From the NCBI RefSeq assembly GCF_002844575.1, contig NZ_PIQO01000011.1, positions 1 through 64,000 on the forward strand: a stretch of 64,000 nt of DNA. The letters are read 5' to 3'. The notes beneath the pieces are model-generated. The model had not been told where the DNA came from. It ran no database searches and saw only the letters and a list, made by a program, of their open reading frames with translations. The position numbers were made by a program, and so were the translations under genes. This DNA comes from Heyndrickxia camelliae. GTDB lineage: Bacteria > Bacillota > Bacilli > Bacillales > Bacillaceae_C. Of this stretch, positions 1 through 8,493 are shown piece after piece (position 1 is the stretch's first letter; the number at the start of each line of letters is the position of its first letter).

Positions 1-2
1 TT

Positions 3-27
3 AGAGGTGGGTTTTGTCCCAGCCTCT
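3..27 (-). terminator. Hairpin downstream of etfA
   Basis: Imperfect stem (AGAGG/CCTCT and TGGG/CCCA with one bulged base) just after the etfA stop. The downstream T-run would lie outside the window. The core GAGGCTGGGAC resembles a common Firmicute intergenic repeat-type terminator. Confidence 0.5.
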
Positions 28-47
28 TTCTTGTGTATCAAGCTTTA

Positions 48-1028
48 TTATGATTGAGCAACCTTCAATTTCTTAAATTCCTCTGTCAGCATTGGCACGA
101 CTTCAAATAAATCACCAACAATTCCATAATCAGCAACTTTAAAGATGTTTGCTTCTGGATCCTTATTAATCGCAACAATTACTTTTGAACTGCTCATTCC
201 TGCTAAATGCTGAATCGCTCCTGAAATTCCGCATGCAATATAGAGATCTGGTGTGACTACTTTACCTGTTTGGCCGATTTGCAAGGAGTAATCACAATAA
301 TCCGCATCACATGCACCGCGGGAAGCACCTACTGCTCCTCCTAGGACATCGGCTAGTTCTTTAAGTGGCTGAAAACCATCGGCACTTTTCACTCCACGTC
401 CACCTGCAACGACCACCTTTGCTTCCGAAAGATCAACACCTTCACTTGCTTTGCGAACTACTTCTTTAATAATCGTGCGAAGATCCTTAATTTCTGCAGA
501 TACAGTGCTTACCTCCCCTGTTTTTCCCTCATCCTTTTGTAATGGGCTTATATTGTTAGGTCGGACTGTTGCAAAAATAATTCCATCTGTTACAATTTTC
601 TTTTCGAAAGCCTTACCAGAGTATATTGGACGTGTAAATACTAGATTTCCGCCTGCTACTTCAACATTAGTAGCATCTGAAATAAGACCAGTATTTAGCT
701 TACTTGCGATTTTTGGAGATAAATCTTTTCCAAGTGCTGTATGTCCAAATACGATACCTTCTGGATTTTCATTGCTTACAACTGCCATAAAGGCTTGCGA
801 GAATCCGTCAGAGGAATATTGTTTTAACTTTTCATCTTCCACTACTACTACTCTATCAGCACCGTAATGAATTAACTCATTAGCTAGTCCCGCTACTTCT
901 TCCCCAATTAATACGCCGACTACTTCTCCGCCTTCTGCAACCGTCTTACCAGCTGCAATTGCTTCAAATGAAACATTGCGAAGTGATCCATCACGAACCT
1001 CACCTAATACTAGAACTTTTCTTGCCAT
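48..1028 (-). CDS. etfA: Electron transfer flavoprotein alpha subunit
   Basis: 326 aa, normal length for EtfA. With EtfB it forms the soluble FAD-containing heterodimer that accepts electrons from acyl-CoA dehydrogenases and passes them to the respiratory chain. The C-terminal FAD-binding domain is visible: GGRGVKS at residues 209-215 and the family signature IACGISGAIQHLAGM at 264-278. It is the last gene of the fadR-fadB-etfB-etfA run, 75 bp after etfB, so it should be induced with beta-oxidation genes when FadR is released by acyl-CoA. The operon order matches B. subtilis. Identification is secure. Confidence 0.97.
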   Translation of the reverse strand: MARKVLVLGEVRDGSLRNVSFEAIAAGKTVAEGGEVVGVLIGEEVAGLANELIHYGADRVVVVEDEKLKQYSSDGFSQAFMAVVSNENPEGIVFGHTALGKDLSPKIASKLNTGLISDATNVEVAGGNLVFTRPIYSGKAFEKKIVTDGIIFATVRPNNISPLQKDEGKTGEVSTVSAEIKDLRTIIKEVVRKASEGVDLSEAKVVVAGGRGVKSADGFQPLKELADVLGGAVGASRGACDADYCDYSLQIGQTGKVVTPDLYIACGISGAIQHLAGMSSSKVIVAINKDPEANIFKVADYGIVGDLFEVVPMLTEEFKKLKVAQS

Positions 1029-1103
1029 TAGAAAAACCTCCCTGTATGTTAAAAATATCGTCTAATTTTTCGATAATAAACGTATGGAATTTCCCCGATT
1101 CAA

Positions 1104-1877
1104 TCAAACTACTTTTGCATCATGATGAAGCAAGTTTACAAGTTCTTTCACTTGAGCATCTAATTCGCCCTCTAATATTTTTCCTGCTTCTTTTTTAGGC
1201 GGTAAATAGACTTCAATCGTTTTCGTTTTTGCTTCTACGTCATCCTCATCTAAATCAAGATCATCTAGTTCAAGCTCCTCTAATGGCTTTTTCTTCGCTT
1301 TCATAATTCCAGGCAAAGATGGATAACGCGGTTCATTTAAGCCTTGTTGTGCAGTAACCAATAATGGTAAAGACGTTTCAATAACTTCGGAATCTCCTTC
1401 CACATCACGTACGACCGTTACCTTGTCCCCATCAACGGTCAATTTTGTAATAGTCGTTACATATGGAATATTTAATAAATCTGCAACCCTTGGCCCAACT
1501 TGACCAGAACTATTATCAATTGCTACATTTCCGCCAATTATTAAATCTGCTTCTTTATCTTTCAGAAATTCTGCTAAAATCTTGGATGTTGTAAATTGGT
1601 CAGCATAATCTATATCATCCTCTATATTAATAAGAACGGCCTTATCTGCACCCATTGCTAATGCAGTACGAAGTTGTTTTTCAGCTTCTTCATTTCCTAC
1701 TGTAACAACTGTTACTTCACCACCGTGAGCATCTCGAACTTGAATTGCTTCTTCCACAGCATATTCATCATATGGATTAATAATAAATTCAGCGCCATCT
1801 TCATTAATTTGTCCACCCGAGAGCGTAATTTTTTCCTCCGTATCGAATGTTCTTTTTAAGAGTACAAAAATATTCAT
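1104..1877 (-). CDS. etfB: Electron transfer flavoprotein beta subunit
   Basis: 257 aa, full length. Partner of EtfA; this subunit carries the AMP-binding fold and docks the dehydrogenases. The beta-subunit signature is visible around residues 180-206 (VTAQQGLNEPRYPSLPGIMKA), and the N-terminus MNIFVLLKRTFDTEEKI is typical. It lies 92 bp downstream of fadB and directly upstream of etfA in one minus-strand operon. The start has a good ribosome-binding site (GGAGG). Nothing is missing or fused. Confidence 0.97.
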   Translation of the reverse strand: MNIFVLLKRTFDTEEKITLSGGQINEDGAEFIINPYDEYAVEEAIQVRDAHGGEVTVVTVGNEEAEKQLRTALAMGADKAVLINIEDDIDYADQFTTSKILAEFLKDKEADLIIGGNVAIDNSSGQVGPRVADLLNIPYVTTITKLTVDGDKVTVVRDVEGDSEVIETSLPLLVTAQQGLNEPRYPSLPGIMKAKKKPLEELELDDLDLDEDDVEAKTKTIEVYLPPKKEAGKILEGELDAQVKELVNLLHHDAKVV

Positions 1878-1945
1878 CCTAACCCCTCCTACATTTAATA
1901 AACATTTCGTTAGTTTTAAAGATTACAATAATTTAATATATAAAA

Positions 1946-1961
1946 TGGCATTATGAATGCC
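1946..1961 (-). terminator. Weak hairpin between fadB and etfB
   Basis: 6-bp stem GGCATT/AATGCC with a 3-nt loop, followed on the minus strand by ATTTTATATATT. Too weak to be a full stop; it may reduce etfBA read-through or protect the fadB end. Confidence 0.3.
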
Positions 1962-1969
1962 GTTTATCA

Positions 1970-2743
1970 CTATTCACCTGTAAAGTTTGGTTCACGCTTT
2001 TCAATAAAAGCTGATATTCCTTCTTGCCCGTCCTTTGATTTAAAGACATGCCCAAAAAGCTCTGACTCCCTTTTGACACCTTTGTAGAAATGATCTGTTT
2101 TCCCATAGTTTAATAGCTCAATAGCAGCAGCAATAGATACTGGGCTTTTCTTTGCAATTTTTAGTGCAAGCTCTTTTGCTTTTGGGATTAATTCTTCTTC
2201 CGCATATGCATGATTAGCAAGTCCCCATTTTACTGCTTCTGTTCCCGTAATAGGCTCACTAGTGAATAACATCTCCATTGCTTTTGCGGACCCAACGTAA
2301 CGCGGAAGTCGTTGTGTGCCCGCAAAACCTGGAACTAATCCTAATTGTAATTCCGGTAGTCCGAGTTTTGCTGTTTCGGTTACCAGTCTAATATGGCAAG
2401 CCATCGCAAGCTCCAAACCGCCGCCAAGTGCAGCACCATGGATAGCAGCAATGATTGGTTTTGGAAATCTTTCCATTCTCTCAAACAAATCTTGTCCTTT
2501 TTGACCAAGTTTACCGAAATCCTCTTCTGTTTTAATAGTTGTAAATTCTTTGATATCTGCACCTGCTGAGAAAAAGCGTCCCTCTCCGTGGAGTATAACA
2601 ACGCGTATTTCTTTATTTGCTTCAATCTGATCCAATACTTTTGAAAGCTCTTCCAAAAGTCCTGATGCAAGAGCATTTGCTGGTGGTCTATGGATTGTTA
2701 CAATTGCTACATGATTTTCCTGCGAAAAAGTGAAAAATTCCAT
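1970..2743 (-). CDS. fadB: Enoyl-CoA hydratase (crotonase family)
   Basis: 257 aa. Hydrates trans-2-enoyl-CoA in the second step of beta-oxidation. The crotonase fold is clear: oxyanion-hole segment SAGADI at 59-64, GGGLELA at 107-113, and the two catalytic glutamates at E111 and E131, spaced 20 residues apart as in rat mitochondrial hydratase (E144/E164). It lies between fadR and etfB, as in B. subtilis (fadB/ysiB). Other crotonases share these motifs, so substrate chain length is not decided by sequence; the neighbourhood makes fatty-acid degradation the likely role. Confidence 0.93.
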   Translation of the reverse strand: MEFFTFSQENHVAIVTIHRPPANALASGLLEELSKVLDQIEANKEIRVVILHGEGRFFSAGADIKEFTTIKTEEDFGKLGQKGQDLFERMERFPKPIIAAIHGAALGGGLELAMACHIRLVTETAKLGLPELQLGLVPGFAGTQRLPRYVGSAKAMEMLFTSEPITGTEAVKWGLANHAYAEEELIPKAKELALKIAKKSPVSIAAAIELLNYGKTDHFYKGVKRESELFGHVFKSKDGQEGISAFIEKREPNFTGE

Positions 2744-2774
2744 TAACGTTCTCCTCCTTTTCCAAACTAATCAT

Positions 2775-2807
2775 TTCAGATGGGGAATCCTAAATCCCCC
2801 TTCTGAA
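2775..2807 (-). other. Long hairpin between fadR and fadB
   Basis: Extended inverted repeat: an outer TTCAGA/TCTGAA stem continuing into GGGGA/TCCCC around a short loop. There is no T-run after it, so it looks more like an mRNA processing or stability element separating fadR from fadB than a terminator. Confidence 0.4.
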
Positions 2808-2843
2808 TAATGTCTTTTCTAAAGGCTATATTTGTATTATTTA

Positions 2844-3425
2844 TTATACAGATAGCGCCTTTATTAATAATCGATGAACAGATGGTGCCAATGCCACTAA
2901 GTCATACTTTTCCTCATTCATTACCCATGTTGTAACAAGTTCATCTACAGTACCAAAAATCATTTGTCTAGCAACCCTTCTATCTAGGTTTGGATCGAAT
3001 TCACCCGTTTCCATTCCATAGAGGAGAATCTCATCGACTAATTGAAAATATCCTTTTAGGACATCATTGATTTTCAATCGCAGATCTTTATTCGATTGAC
3101 GTAATTCCAATTGAGTTACGACAGCCATATTATGGTCTTCGGATAATATAGAAAAATGACTTTCCACCATTACTAATAGTTTCTCTGCAGCTGATTCTTT
3201 TCCTGCTATTCCTTTTCTTATTTTTTCAGTAAAGGAACCCATTTTTTCCTGAAACAATGATATTAAGATATCTTCCTTATTCTTAAAATAAAGATAAATG
3301 GTTCCATCCGCGACTCCGGCTTGCTTTGCTATCTTGGATACTTGTGCTTGATGATACCCGTTTTCAGCTATTACAATAACCGCCGCATCTATTATTTGTT
3401 TGTATTTTGGTTTATTACTTTTCAA
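2844..3425 (-). CDS. fadR: TetR-family fatty-acid degradation regulator FadR
   Basis: 193 aa. The N-terminal TetR helix-turn-helix is at residues 8-50 (IDAAVIVIAENGYHQAQ... GTIYLYFKNKEDIL), followed by a ligand-binding helical domain. In Bacillus this repressor blocks fad genes and is released by long-chain acyl-CoA. Sequence and neighbours (fadB, etfBA downstream, lcfA upstream) match B. subtilis FadR/YsiA. A perfect copy of the FadR operator consensus sits over its own start of transcription (3520-3537), so it should be autoregulated. Confidence 0.95.
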   Translation of the reverse strand: MKSNKPKYKQIIDAAVIVIAENGYHQAQVSKIAKQAGVADGTIYLYFKNKEDILISLFQEKMGSFTEKIRKGIAGKESAAEKLLVMVESHFSILSEDHNMAVVTQLELRQSNKDLRLKINDVLKGYFQLVDEILLYGMETGEFDPNLDRRVARQMIFGTVDELVTTWVMNEEKYDLVALAPSVHRLLIKALSV

Positions 3426-3519
3426 GACGGTTGTTTTCCTCCATTCTCAGTGAAGGGTTGGAAATTTAATTATTTTATTTCCATTCCATATAAGTATAAT
3501 AAAGTAGTAACGATAAAAA

Positions 3520-3537
3520 TGAATGACTATTCATTCA
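3520..3537 (-). promoter_or_regulatory. FadR operator at the fadR promoter
   Basis: TGAATGACTATTCATTCA, an almost perfect palindrome matching the B. subtilis FadR consensus TGAATGAMTANTCATTCA. It begins a few bases downstream of the predicted -10 (3545-3550), a classical repression position. Confidence 0.88.
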
Positions 3538-3544
3538 TATTCTT

Positions 3545-3573
3545 ATCTTAATTTGAAATCATATTAATGTCAA
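3545..3573 (-). promoter_or_regulatory. Sigma-A promoter of fadR-fadB-etfBA
   Basis: -35 TTGACA (3568-3573), 17-bp spacer, -10 TAAGAT (3545-3550), reading toward fadR. The FadR operator begins right after it. Confidence 0.75.
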
Positions 3574-3584
3574 GAATATTCCGT

Positions 3585-3614
3585 TCAAAAATGAAGAGCC
3601 TTTTTAATGGGCTC
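3585..3614 (-). terminator. Terminator after lcfA
   Basis: GAGCC/GGCTC stem followed on the minus strand by TTCATTTTTG. It lies 12 bp after the lcfA stop and just before the fadR promoter. Confidence 0.6.
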
Positions 3615-3625
3615 ACAAATTTAAT

Positions 3626-5329
3626 TTACCCTATATTATCTTGTTCCTGCTGTCTTTTTTTCTCTTCCTCAATTAATGTCCTTCGCAAGATTTTCCCGAC
3701 AGCTGTTTTCGGTAACTCTTTTCGAAATTCATAAATTCTCGGAATCTTATAGGCTGCTAAGTATTTTCTTGTAAATGCATTTAATTCGGCCTCTGTTACA
3801 TTTGCATTTTCTTTTAATACTACATATGCCTTAACTGTTTCTCCGCGATATGGGTCTGGTACACCAGCAACTACTGCTTCTTGTATATCAGGATGCTCAT
3901 ACAAAACTTCTTCTACTTCTCGGGGATAAATATTATATCCTCCTGCAATAATCATATCCTTTTTCCGATCCACTACATAGAAATATCCTTCTTCATCCAT
4001 ATAGCCTAAATCACCTGTAAATAACCATCCATCCTTCAATACTTGGTCTGTCTCTTCCGGCCGGTTCCAATATCCTTTCATTACCTGTGGTCCTTTAACC
4101 GCTATTTCCCCGATTTCACCAGGAGGTAATTTTTCACCGGTTTCTAAGGAAATTATCGCAGCATCTGTGTCTGGCCACGGGACACCTATACTTCCTTTTA
4201 CCCTTTTTTTATCCCAAACAAAATTAGCATGAGTAACCGGAGAAGATTCAGTCAATCCATAGCCCTCTACAAGCTTTCCGCCAGTTACCGCTTCAAATTT
4301 TTGTTGCACATCAACCGGTAAGGGAGCAGATCCGCTTATGCACGAATCAATCGAGGATAAATCATATTTTTTTATATCCGGATGATTTAACAAGCCGATA
4401 TAAATGGTTGGTGCACCAGGGAATAATGTCGGACGTTGTTTTTGTATTGTCTTTAAAGTAGTTTCTGCATCAAATTTTGGCAATAACACCATTTTGTATC
4501 CCTGCATAACAGATAAAATAAGTACAGCAGTCATGCCGTAAACATGGAAGAATGGCAGCAAACCTAAGACAACTTCTTCGCCTTTATTTGCTTTATATAT
4601 CCAGGCATCACACATCGTTGCATTAGCGACTAGATTTTTATGAGTCAACATCACGCCTTTTGGAAATCCGGTAGTTCCTCCAGTATATTGCAGTAATGCT
4701 AAATCATTTTCAAAATCAAAATCGGGGTCTGCCGGGGGTATCTCAAAGACCGTTTCAGCTAATATTTTTTTAAATAGATGATGGTTTCCGCTATGTTCTA
4801 CCTTTACAACAATCCCTGTTTGTTTCTTTTGTATAAACGGATATACAACGTTTTTAGGAAACGGCAAATAGTCTTTGACAGCGGTTACAATTATGTCATT
4901 TAAATTAGTTTTTCCCGCTACTTTTGATACCCGTGGAAAAAGAATATCTAGTGTAATAATGGCTTTTGCACCTGAATCCTTCATTTGATACTCAAGTTCT
5001 CTTTCCGTATAAAGAGGGTTTGTCTGGACAACTACGCCTCCCGCATAAAGCACACCATAATAGCTTATAACGGACTGTGGTCCATTTGGCAGCATTATTG
5101 CCACTTTATCACCCTTTTTGATTCCAAGCTTCCGCAAATAACTAGCTAATTTTACGGATGACTCATATACTTCTCTGTATGTCATTTCCTTCCCCATAAA
5201 ATGTATAGCAATTTTATCTGAATAATTTCCTGCTGCCTCTGTTAAATAAGCATGCACGGGTTTTTCCTCTAGTTGTAATGTTTTAGGAATTTCTTCAGGA
5301 TAATGAGACAACCATGGTTTATTTTCCAT
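3626..5329 (-). CDS. lcfA: Long-chain acyl-CoA synthetase
   Basis: 567 aa, usual length (B. subtilis LcfA about 560). Activates long-chain fatty acids with ATP and CoA, supplying both beta-oxidation and the acyl-CoA signal that releases FadR. ANL-superfamily motifs are visible: P-loop YTGGTTGFPKGV near residue 215, YGLTES near 360, TGDLGYMDEEGYFYVVDRKKDMI near 440, and the C-terminal catalytic lysine segment KTAVGKILRR. It has its own promoter and a FadR-like operator upstream, and it ends in a terminator before fadR. Confidence 0.95.
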   Translation of the reverse strand: MENKPWLSHYPEEIPKTLQLEEKPVHAYLTEAAGNYSDKIAIHFMGKEMTYREVYESSVKLASYLRKLGIKKGDKVAIMLPNGPQSVISYYGVLYAGGVVVQTNPLYTERELEYQMKDSGAKAIITLDILFPRVSKVAGKTNLNDIIVTAVKDYLPFPKNVVYPFIQKKQTGIVVKVEHSGNHHLFKKILAETVFEIPPADPDFDFENDLALLQYTGGTTGFPKGVMLTHKNLVANATMCDAWIYKANKGEEVVLGLLPFFHVYGMTAVLILSVMQGYKMVLLPKFDAETTLKTIQKQRPTLFPGAPTIYIGLLNHPDIKKYDLSSIDSCISGSAPLPVDVQQKFEAVTGGKLVEGYGLTESSPVTHANFVWDKKRVKGSIGVPWPDTDAAIISLETGEKLPPGEIGEIAVKGPQVMKGYWNRPEETDQVLKDGWLFTGDLGYMDEEGYFYVVDRKKDMIIAGGYNIYPREVEEVLYEHPDIQEAVVAGVPDPYRGETVKAYVVLKENANVTEAELNAFTRKYLAAYKIPRIYEFRKELPKTAVGKILRRTLIEEEKKRQQEQDNIG

Positions 5330-5382
5330 TTAACCCCTCCTAAAGGCAAACTAGACGTCAAAAAATTTAAACTACTCTTATT

Positions 5383-5411
5383 ATTATAGTCTATTGTCGT
5401 AGTAGATACAA
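5383..5411 (-). promoter_or_regulatory. Sigma-A promoter of lcfA
   Basis: -35 TTGTAT (5406-5411), 17-bp spacer, -10 TATAAT (5383-5388), about 55 bp upstream of the lcfA start codon. Confidence 0.7.
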
Positions 5412-5428
5412 TTTGAAAATCCAAAAAA

Positions 5429-5446
5429 TGAATTGTTATTCATTTA
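5429..5446 (-). promoter_or_regulatory. FadR-like operator upstream of lcfA
   Basis: TGAATTGTTATTCATTTA on the plus strand keeps both half-sites (TGAAT...ATTCA) of the FadR palindrome. It is centred about 60 bp upstream of the predicted transcription start, upstream of the -35 rather than over the promoter. Confidence 0.6.
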
Positions 5447-5452
5447 TCACAA

Positions 5453-5482
5453 CAAAAAAAGGATTGCTTAATACAATCCTTA
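5453..5482 (-). terminator. Terminator of the DUF350/microprotein transcript
   Basis: AGGATTG/CAATCCT stem with a 7-nt loop and a run of seven T on the minus strand. It overlaps the stop codon of the 26-aa reading frame. Confidence 0.8.
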
Positions 5483-5560
5483 CTTTATAAATAAATAGAT
5501 TATACCAAAAAGAATAAAACATCCACATAAAACAAATAAAACCTTTGCCAATCTCTCCAT
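5480..5560 (-). CDS. Putative 26-residue membrane microprotein
   Basis: Short frame starting MERLAKVL, followed by a single hydrophobic segment (residues about 7-24) and a C-terminal lysine: a simple one-pass membrane peptide. It has a strong ribosome-binding site (AGAGGAG, 8 nt before the ATG), begins 14 bp after the DUF350 stop, and its stop codon overlaps a strong terminator. These three features together argue that it is translated as the last gene of that transcript. I do not recognise the family. Function is unknown; a partner role with the upstream DUF350 membrane protein is only an inference. Confidence 0.6.
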   Translation of the reverse strand: MERLAKVLFVLCGCFILFGIIYLFIK

Positions 5561-5574
5561 TAAAAAAACTCCTC

Positions 5575-5982
5575 TTACGAAATACTAGCTCCAATAACAA
5601 ACGATAGCCCAATCGAAATCATCATGGAAATAAATCCAACAGCACGATTATCATTTTCAATTTCTACGTCAATTTTAAATTTTGGTGTTAAAAATTCAAA
5701 AATAAAGTATCCAATTAATAATAGTATAAATCCGTATACTCCCCATCTAATCATCATGAATAATGAATCATGGTCAAGAATCGAATACCTAAAAATATTG
5801 GCAATACCCAAAATTTTTCCGCCGGTAGCCATTGCAACTGATATGTTTCCGTTTTTAATTTCTTCCCAATTTTTATATTTCGTAACCATTTCAAAGACAG
5901 TCAAAAATACAACCATACATAAAATCACAACACTGTAATAACCAGCAGTTTGTACAAAATGATTTTCCCAAAAATGATTCAT
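5575..5982 (-). CDS. DUF350 family membrane protein (YshE-like)
   Basis: 135 aa from the start chosen here. Four hydrophobic segments, with the DUF350 hallmark NWEEIKNGNISVAMATGGKILG in the middle. The function of DUF350 proteins is not established. A longer frame opens at a TTG at 6042, but that codon lies inside the hairpin that terminates mutS2 and has no ribosome-binding site; the ATG at 5982 is preceded by AAGGAG and gives the length of B. subtilis YshE. It follows mutS2 as in B. subtilis (lcfA-yshE-mutS2). Confidence 0.8.
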   Translation of the reverse strand: MNHFWENHFVQTAGYYSVVILCMVVFLTVFEMVTKYKNWEEIKNGNISVAMATGGKILGIANIFRYSILDHDSLFMMIRWGVYGFILLLIGYFIFEFLTPKFKIDVEIENDNRAVGFISMMISIGLSFVIGASIS

Positions 5983-6034
5983 GTAATCTAAATACTCCTT
6001 CACATCAAAATTAGAGGAGGAATGAACAAGAGCG

Positions 6035-6061
6035 AAAAGCAAGCCTTTAACACTTGCTTTT
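6035..6061 (-). terminator. Terminator after mutS2
   Basis: Perfect 9-bp stem AAAAGCAAG/CTTGCTTTT with a 9-nt loop. The A/T-rich arms supply the T-run, so it may work in both directions. Confidence 0.7.
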
Positions 6062-6121
6062 CTTATATCTAGCTATAGGTACTCCATGGGACAACGGATA
6101 AGCAAGATGCCTATGCTTTTC

Positions 6122-8476
6122 TTATTTAAATTCTACAACCGTAATTCCGCTGCCGCCTTCTCCAGCCTCACCTAGTCTTATACGTTTTACAGACCGATGA
6201 TGTTTCAAATATTCTTGGACACCTGACCTAAGAGCACCTGTACCTTTTCCGTGAATAATCGAAACCCTTGGATAGCCGGCCAAAAGTGCATCATCTATAT
6301 ATTTCTCCACTTTTAGTAAGGCATCTTCATATCTTTCTCCACGAAGGTCCAACTCAAGTCCAACATGATAATCTTTTCCTTTTACAGTTGCAAGCGGCTT
6401 TGAAATTACTTTCTTCTCGGATTGAATAAATTCCATATCCGATTCTTTCACTTTCATTTTCATAATTCCCATTTGTACTTGCCATTCATCATCTCCGATT
6501 TTTTCAAGGAGCTGACCTTTTTGATTAAAGCTAAGAACTTTTACCTCGTCCCCTGATACAAATTGCCGCTTATTTTTCGCTTGCTTTGCAATCGTTGACT
6601 TCTCAATGGAAGGAACAGCTTGTTCTAATTTTTTTCGAGCTTCTATTAATTCATGTTCTTTAATTTCAGCATGATGATTTAAACGCATTTTTCGTAAATC
6701 ACGAATAACTTCCTCTGCTTCTTCTCTTGCTTTTTCAACTATCTTTGCAGCCTTTTCCTCAGCCTTTTCATATAGGGCATCCCGATTTCCATAAAACTCT
6801 ATCATTTGCTTTTGTAAATCCTTATGCAGCTTTTCCGATTGTGTTAAGAAATCGTGCGCCTCCGCTAGTTCCCGATCTGCTTCCCTCTTGCTTTTTTCCA
6901 GGGCAGCAATCATATTTTCTACTTCATTACTATCAGTGCCAATATGTGCACGTGCTGTCTTGATAATCCCTTCTGATAAACCGAGTCGTTTAGAAATTTC
7001 AAATGCATTACTTCGTCCTGGGACACCAATTAATAATTTATAAGTGGGGCTCAAAGTTTCCACATCAAACTCCACACTCGCATTAATGACCCCTTCACGA
7101 TTATAGCCATATGCTTTTAATTCTGGATAATGCGTAGTGGCTACAACCTTCGCTCCCCTTTGATAAACTTCATCTAGTATGGAGATGGCCAATGCTGCCC
7201 CTTCCTGAGGGTCTGTTCCTGCTCCAAGTTCATCAAATAAAACAAGGGATTCATGATCGACATATTTCAATATATCCACAATATTTACCATATGGGAGGA
7301 AAAAGTACTTAAACTTTGCTCAATTGATTGTTCGTCCCCTATGTCAGCAAATACTTCTTGAAAAACAGCAATTTCAGAGCCATCGAGTGCTGGTATTTGT
7401 AAACCTGCCTGTGCCATTAAAGTACAAATGCCAATCGTTTTTAAGGTGATGGTTTTTCCACCTGTGTTTGGCCCTGTAATGACCATAGTTGAATAATCTT
7501 TTCCTAGTGTAATGTCATTTGGTACTGCTTCATCGATAGGGAGCAGCGGATGTCTAGCCTTGTACAAATGGATAACACCATTGTTGTTAACTTTTGGTCT
7601 TGTCGCTTTAATAGATTTACTGTAACGAGCCTTCGCAAAAATAAAGTCTAAATCACCTAAGATATCCACTATAATATTCAACTCATTGGCTGCTTCTGCT
7701 ACTTCAGCTGACAGTTCCATTAATATTCGCTCAATTTCCTGTTGTTCTTTCATATGAATTTCTCTTAATTGATTATTTAATTCGACAACAGATTGCGGTT
7801 CTATAAATAATGTTTGTCCTGATGATGACTGATCATGAACAATCCCGCCATAATTTGCGCGATATTCTTGCTTCACTGGAATAACATAACGATCATTACG
7901 AATCGTAATAATAGCGTCAGAAAGCATTTTTGTTGCATTCCTGGATCGAATTAAACTTTCCAGCTTTTCACGGATACGACTTTCATTTGAGCGCAATTGC
8001 TGGCGAATATGTCTTAATGTTTCGCTTGCTGAATCTAAAATATCACCGTTTTCATCAATAGCTTGTTTGATTCTATGCTCTAGTGGAGTCAATACCTCAA
8101 TCTGTGCAGCTTTTTCCTCCAAAATTGGAATGTCTACTTCGTTTTCTACTAGTCCCTCTATGAATCGCTTCATACTCCGTGAAGCATAAATAGTGCTAGC
8201 TGTCTGCATTAGTTCAATTGGATTTAATACCCCGCCTATGACAGCCCTTTTGACATGTGCACGTATATCATATATGCCGCTGAGCGGTGCATGCCCCCTT
8301 AAACGCAACGCATTTGCTCCCTCATCCGTCTCTGCTTGCAGCAGTAAAACTTCTTCATAAGAAGAGGATGGTTTTAAAGCTTGAATCTTCTCTGCACCTA
8401 ATGTAGACGAAGCATGTTCACCTAGCAATTCCTTAATTTTATTAAATTCTAATGTTTTAAATATTTTTTCCTGCAT
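6122..8476 (-). CDS. mutS2: Endonuclease MutS2
   Basis: 784 aa, expected length. MutS-family ATPase without the mismatch-binding domain; in Bacillus it has been linked to recombination control and to rescue of stalled ribosomes. Walker A GPNTGGKT lies near residue 333, with Walker B ([13 protein letters not shown]) and a long coiled coil at about 510-630 rich in Glu and Lys. The C-terminal Smr domain contains [12 protein letters not shown] and HGKGTGALR. It is the last of a cvpA-polX-mutS2 run, 17 bp after polX, and ends in a clear hairpin. Confidence 0.96.
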   Translation of the reverse strand: MQEKIFKTLEFNKIKELLGEHASSTLGAEKIQALKPSSSYEEVLLLQAETDEGANALRLRGHAPLSGIYDIRAHVKRAVIGGVLNPIELMQTASTIYASRSMKRFIEGLVENEVDIPILEEKAAQIEVLTPLEHRIKQAIDENGDILDSASETLRHIRQQLRSNESRIREKLESLIRSRNATKMLSDAIITIRNDRYVIPVKQEYRANYGGIVHDQSSSGQTLFIEPQSVVELNNQLREIHMKEQQEIERILMELSAEVAEAANELNIIVDILGDLDFIFAKARYSKSIKATRPKVNNNGVIHLYKARHPLLPIDEAVPNDITLGKDYSTMVITGPNTGGKTITLKTIGICTLMAQAGLQIPALDGSEIAVFQEVFADIGDEQSIEQSLSTFSSHMVNIVDILKYVDHESLVLFDELGAGTDPQEGAALAISILDEVYQRGAKVVATTHYPELKAYGYNREGVINASVEFDVETLSPTYKLLIGVPGRSNAFEISKRLGLSEGIIKTARAHIGTDSNEVENMIAALEKSKREADRELAEAHDFLTQSEKLHKDLQKQMIEFYGNRDALYEKAEEKAAKIVEKAREEAEEVIRDLRKMRLNHHAEIKEHELIEARKKLEQAVPSIEKSTIAKQAKNKRQFVSGDEVKVLSFNQKGQLLEKIGDDEWQVQMGIMKMKVKESDMEFIQSEKKVISKPLATVKGKDYHVGLELDLRGERYEDALLKVEKYIDDALLAGYPRVSIIHGKGTGALRSGVQEYLKHHRSVKRIRLGEAGEGGSGITVVEFK

Positions 8477-8493
8477 TCATTCAGCCTCCATCT

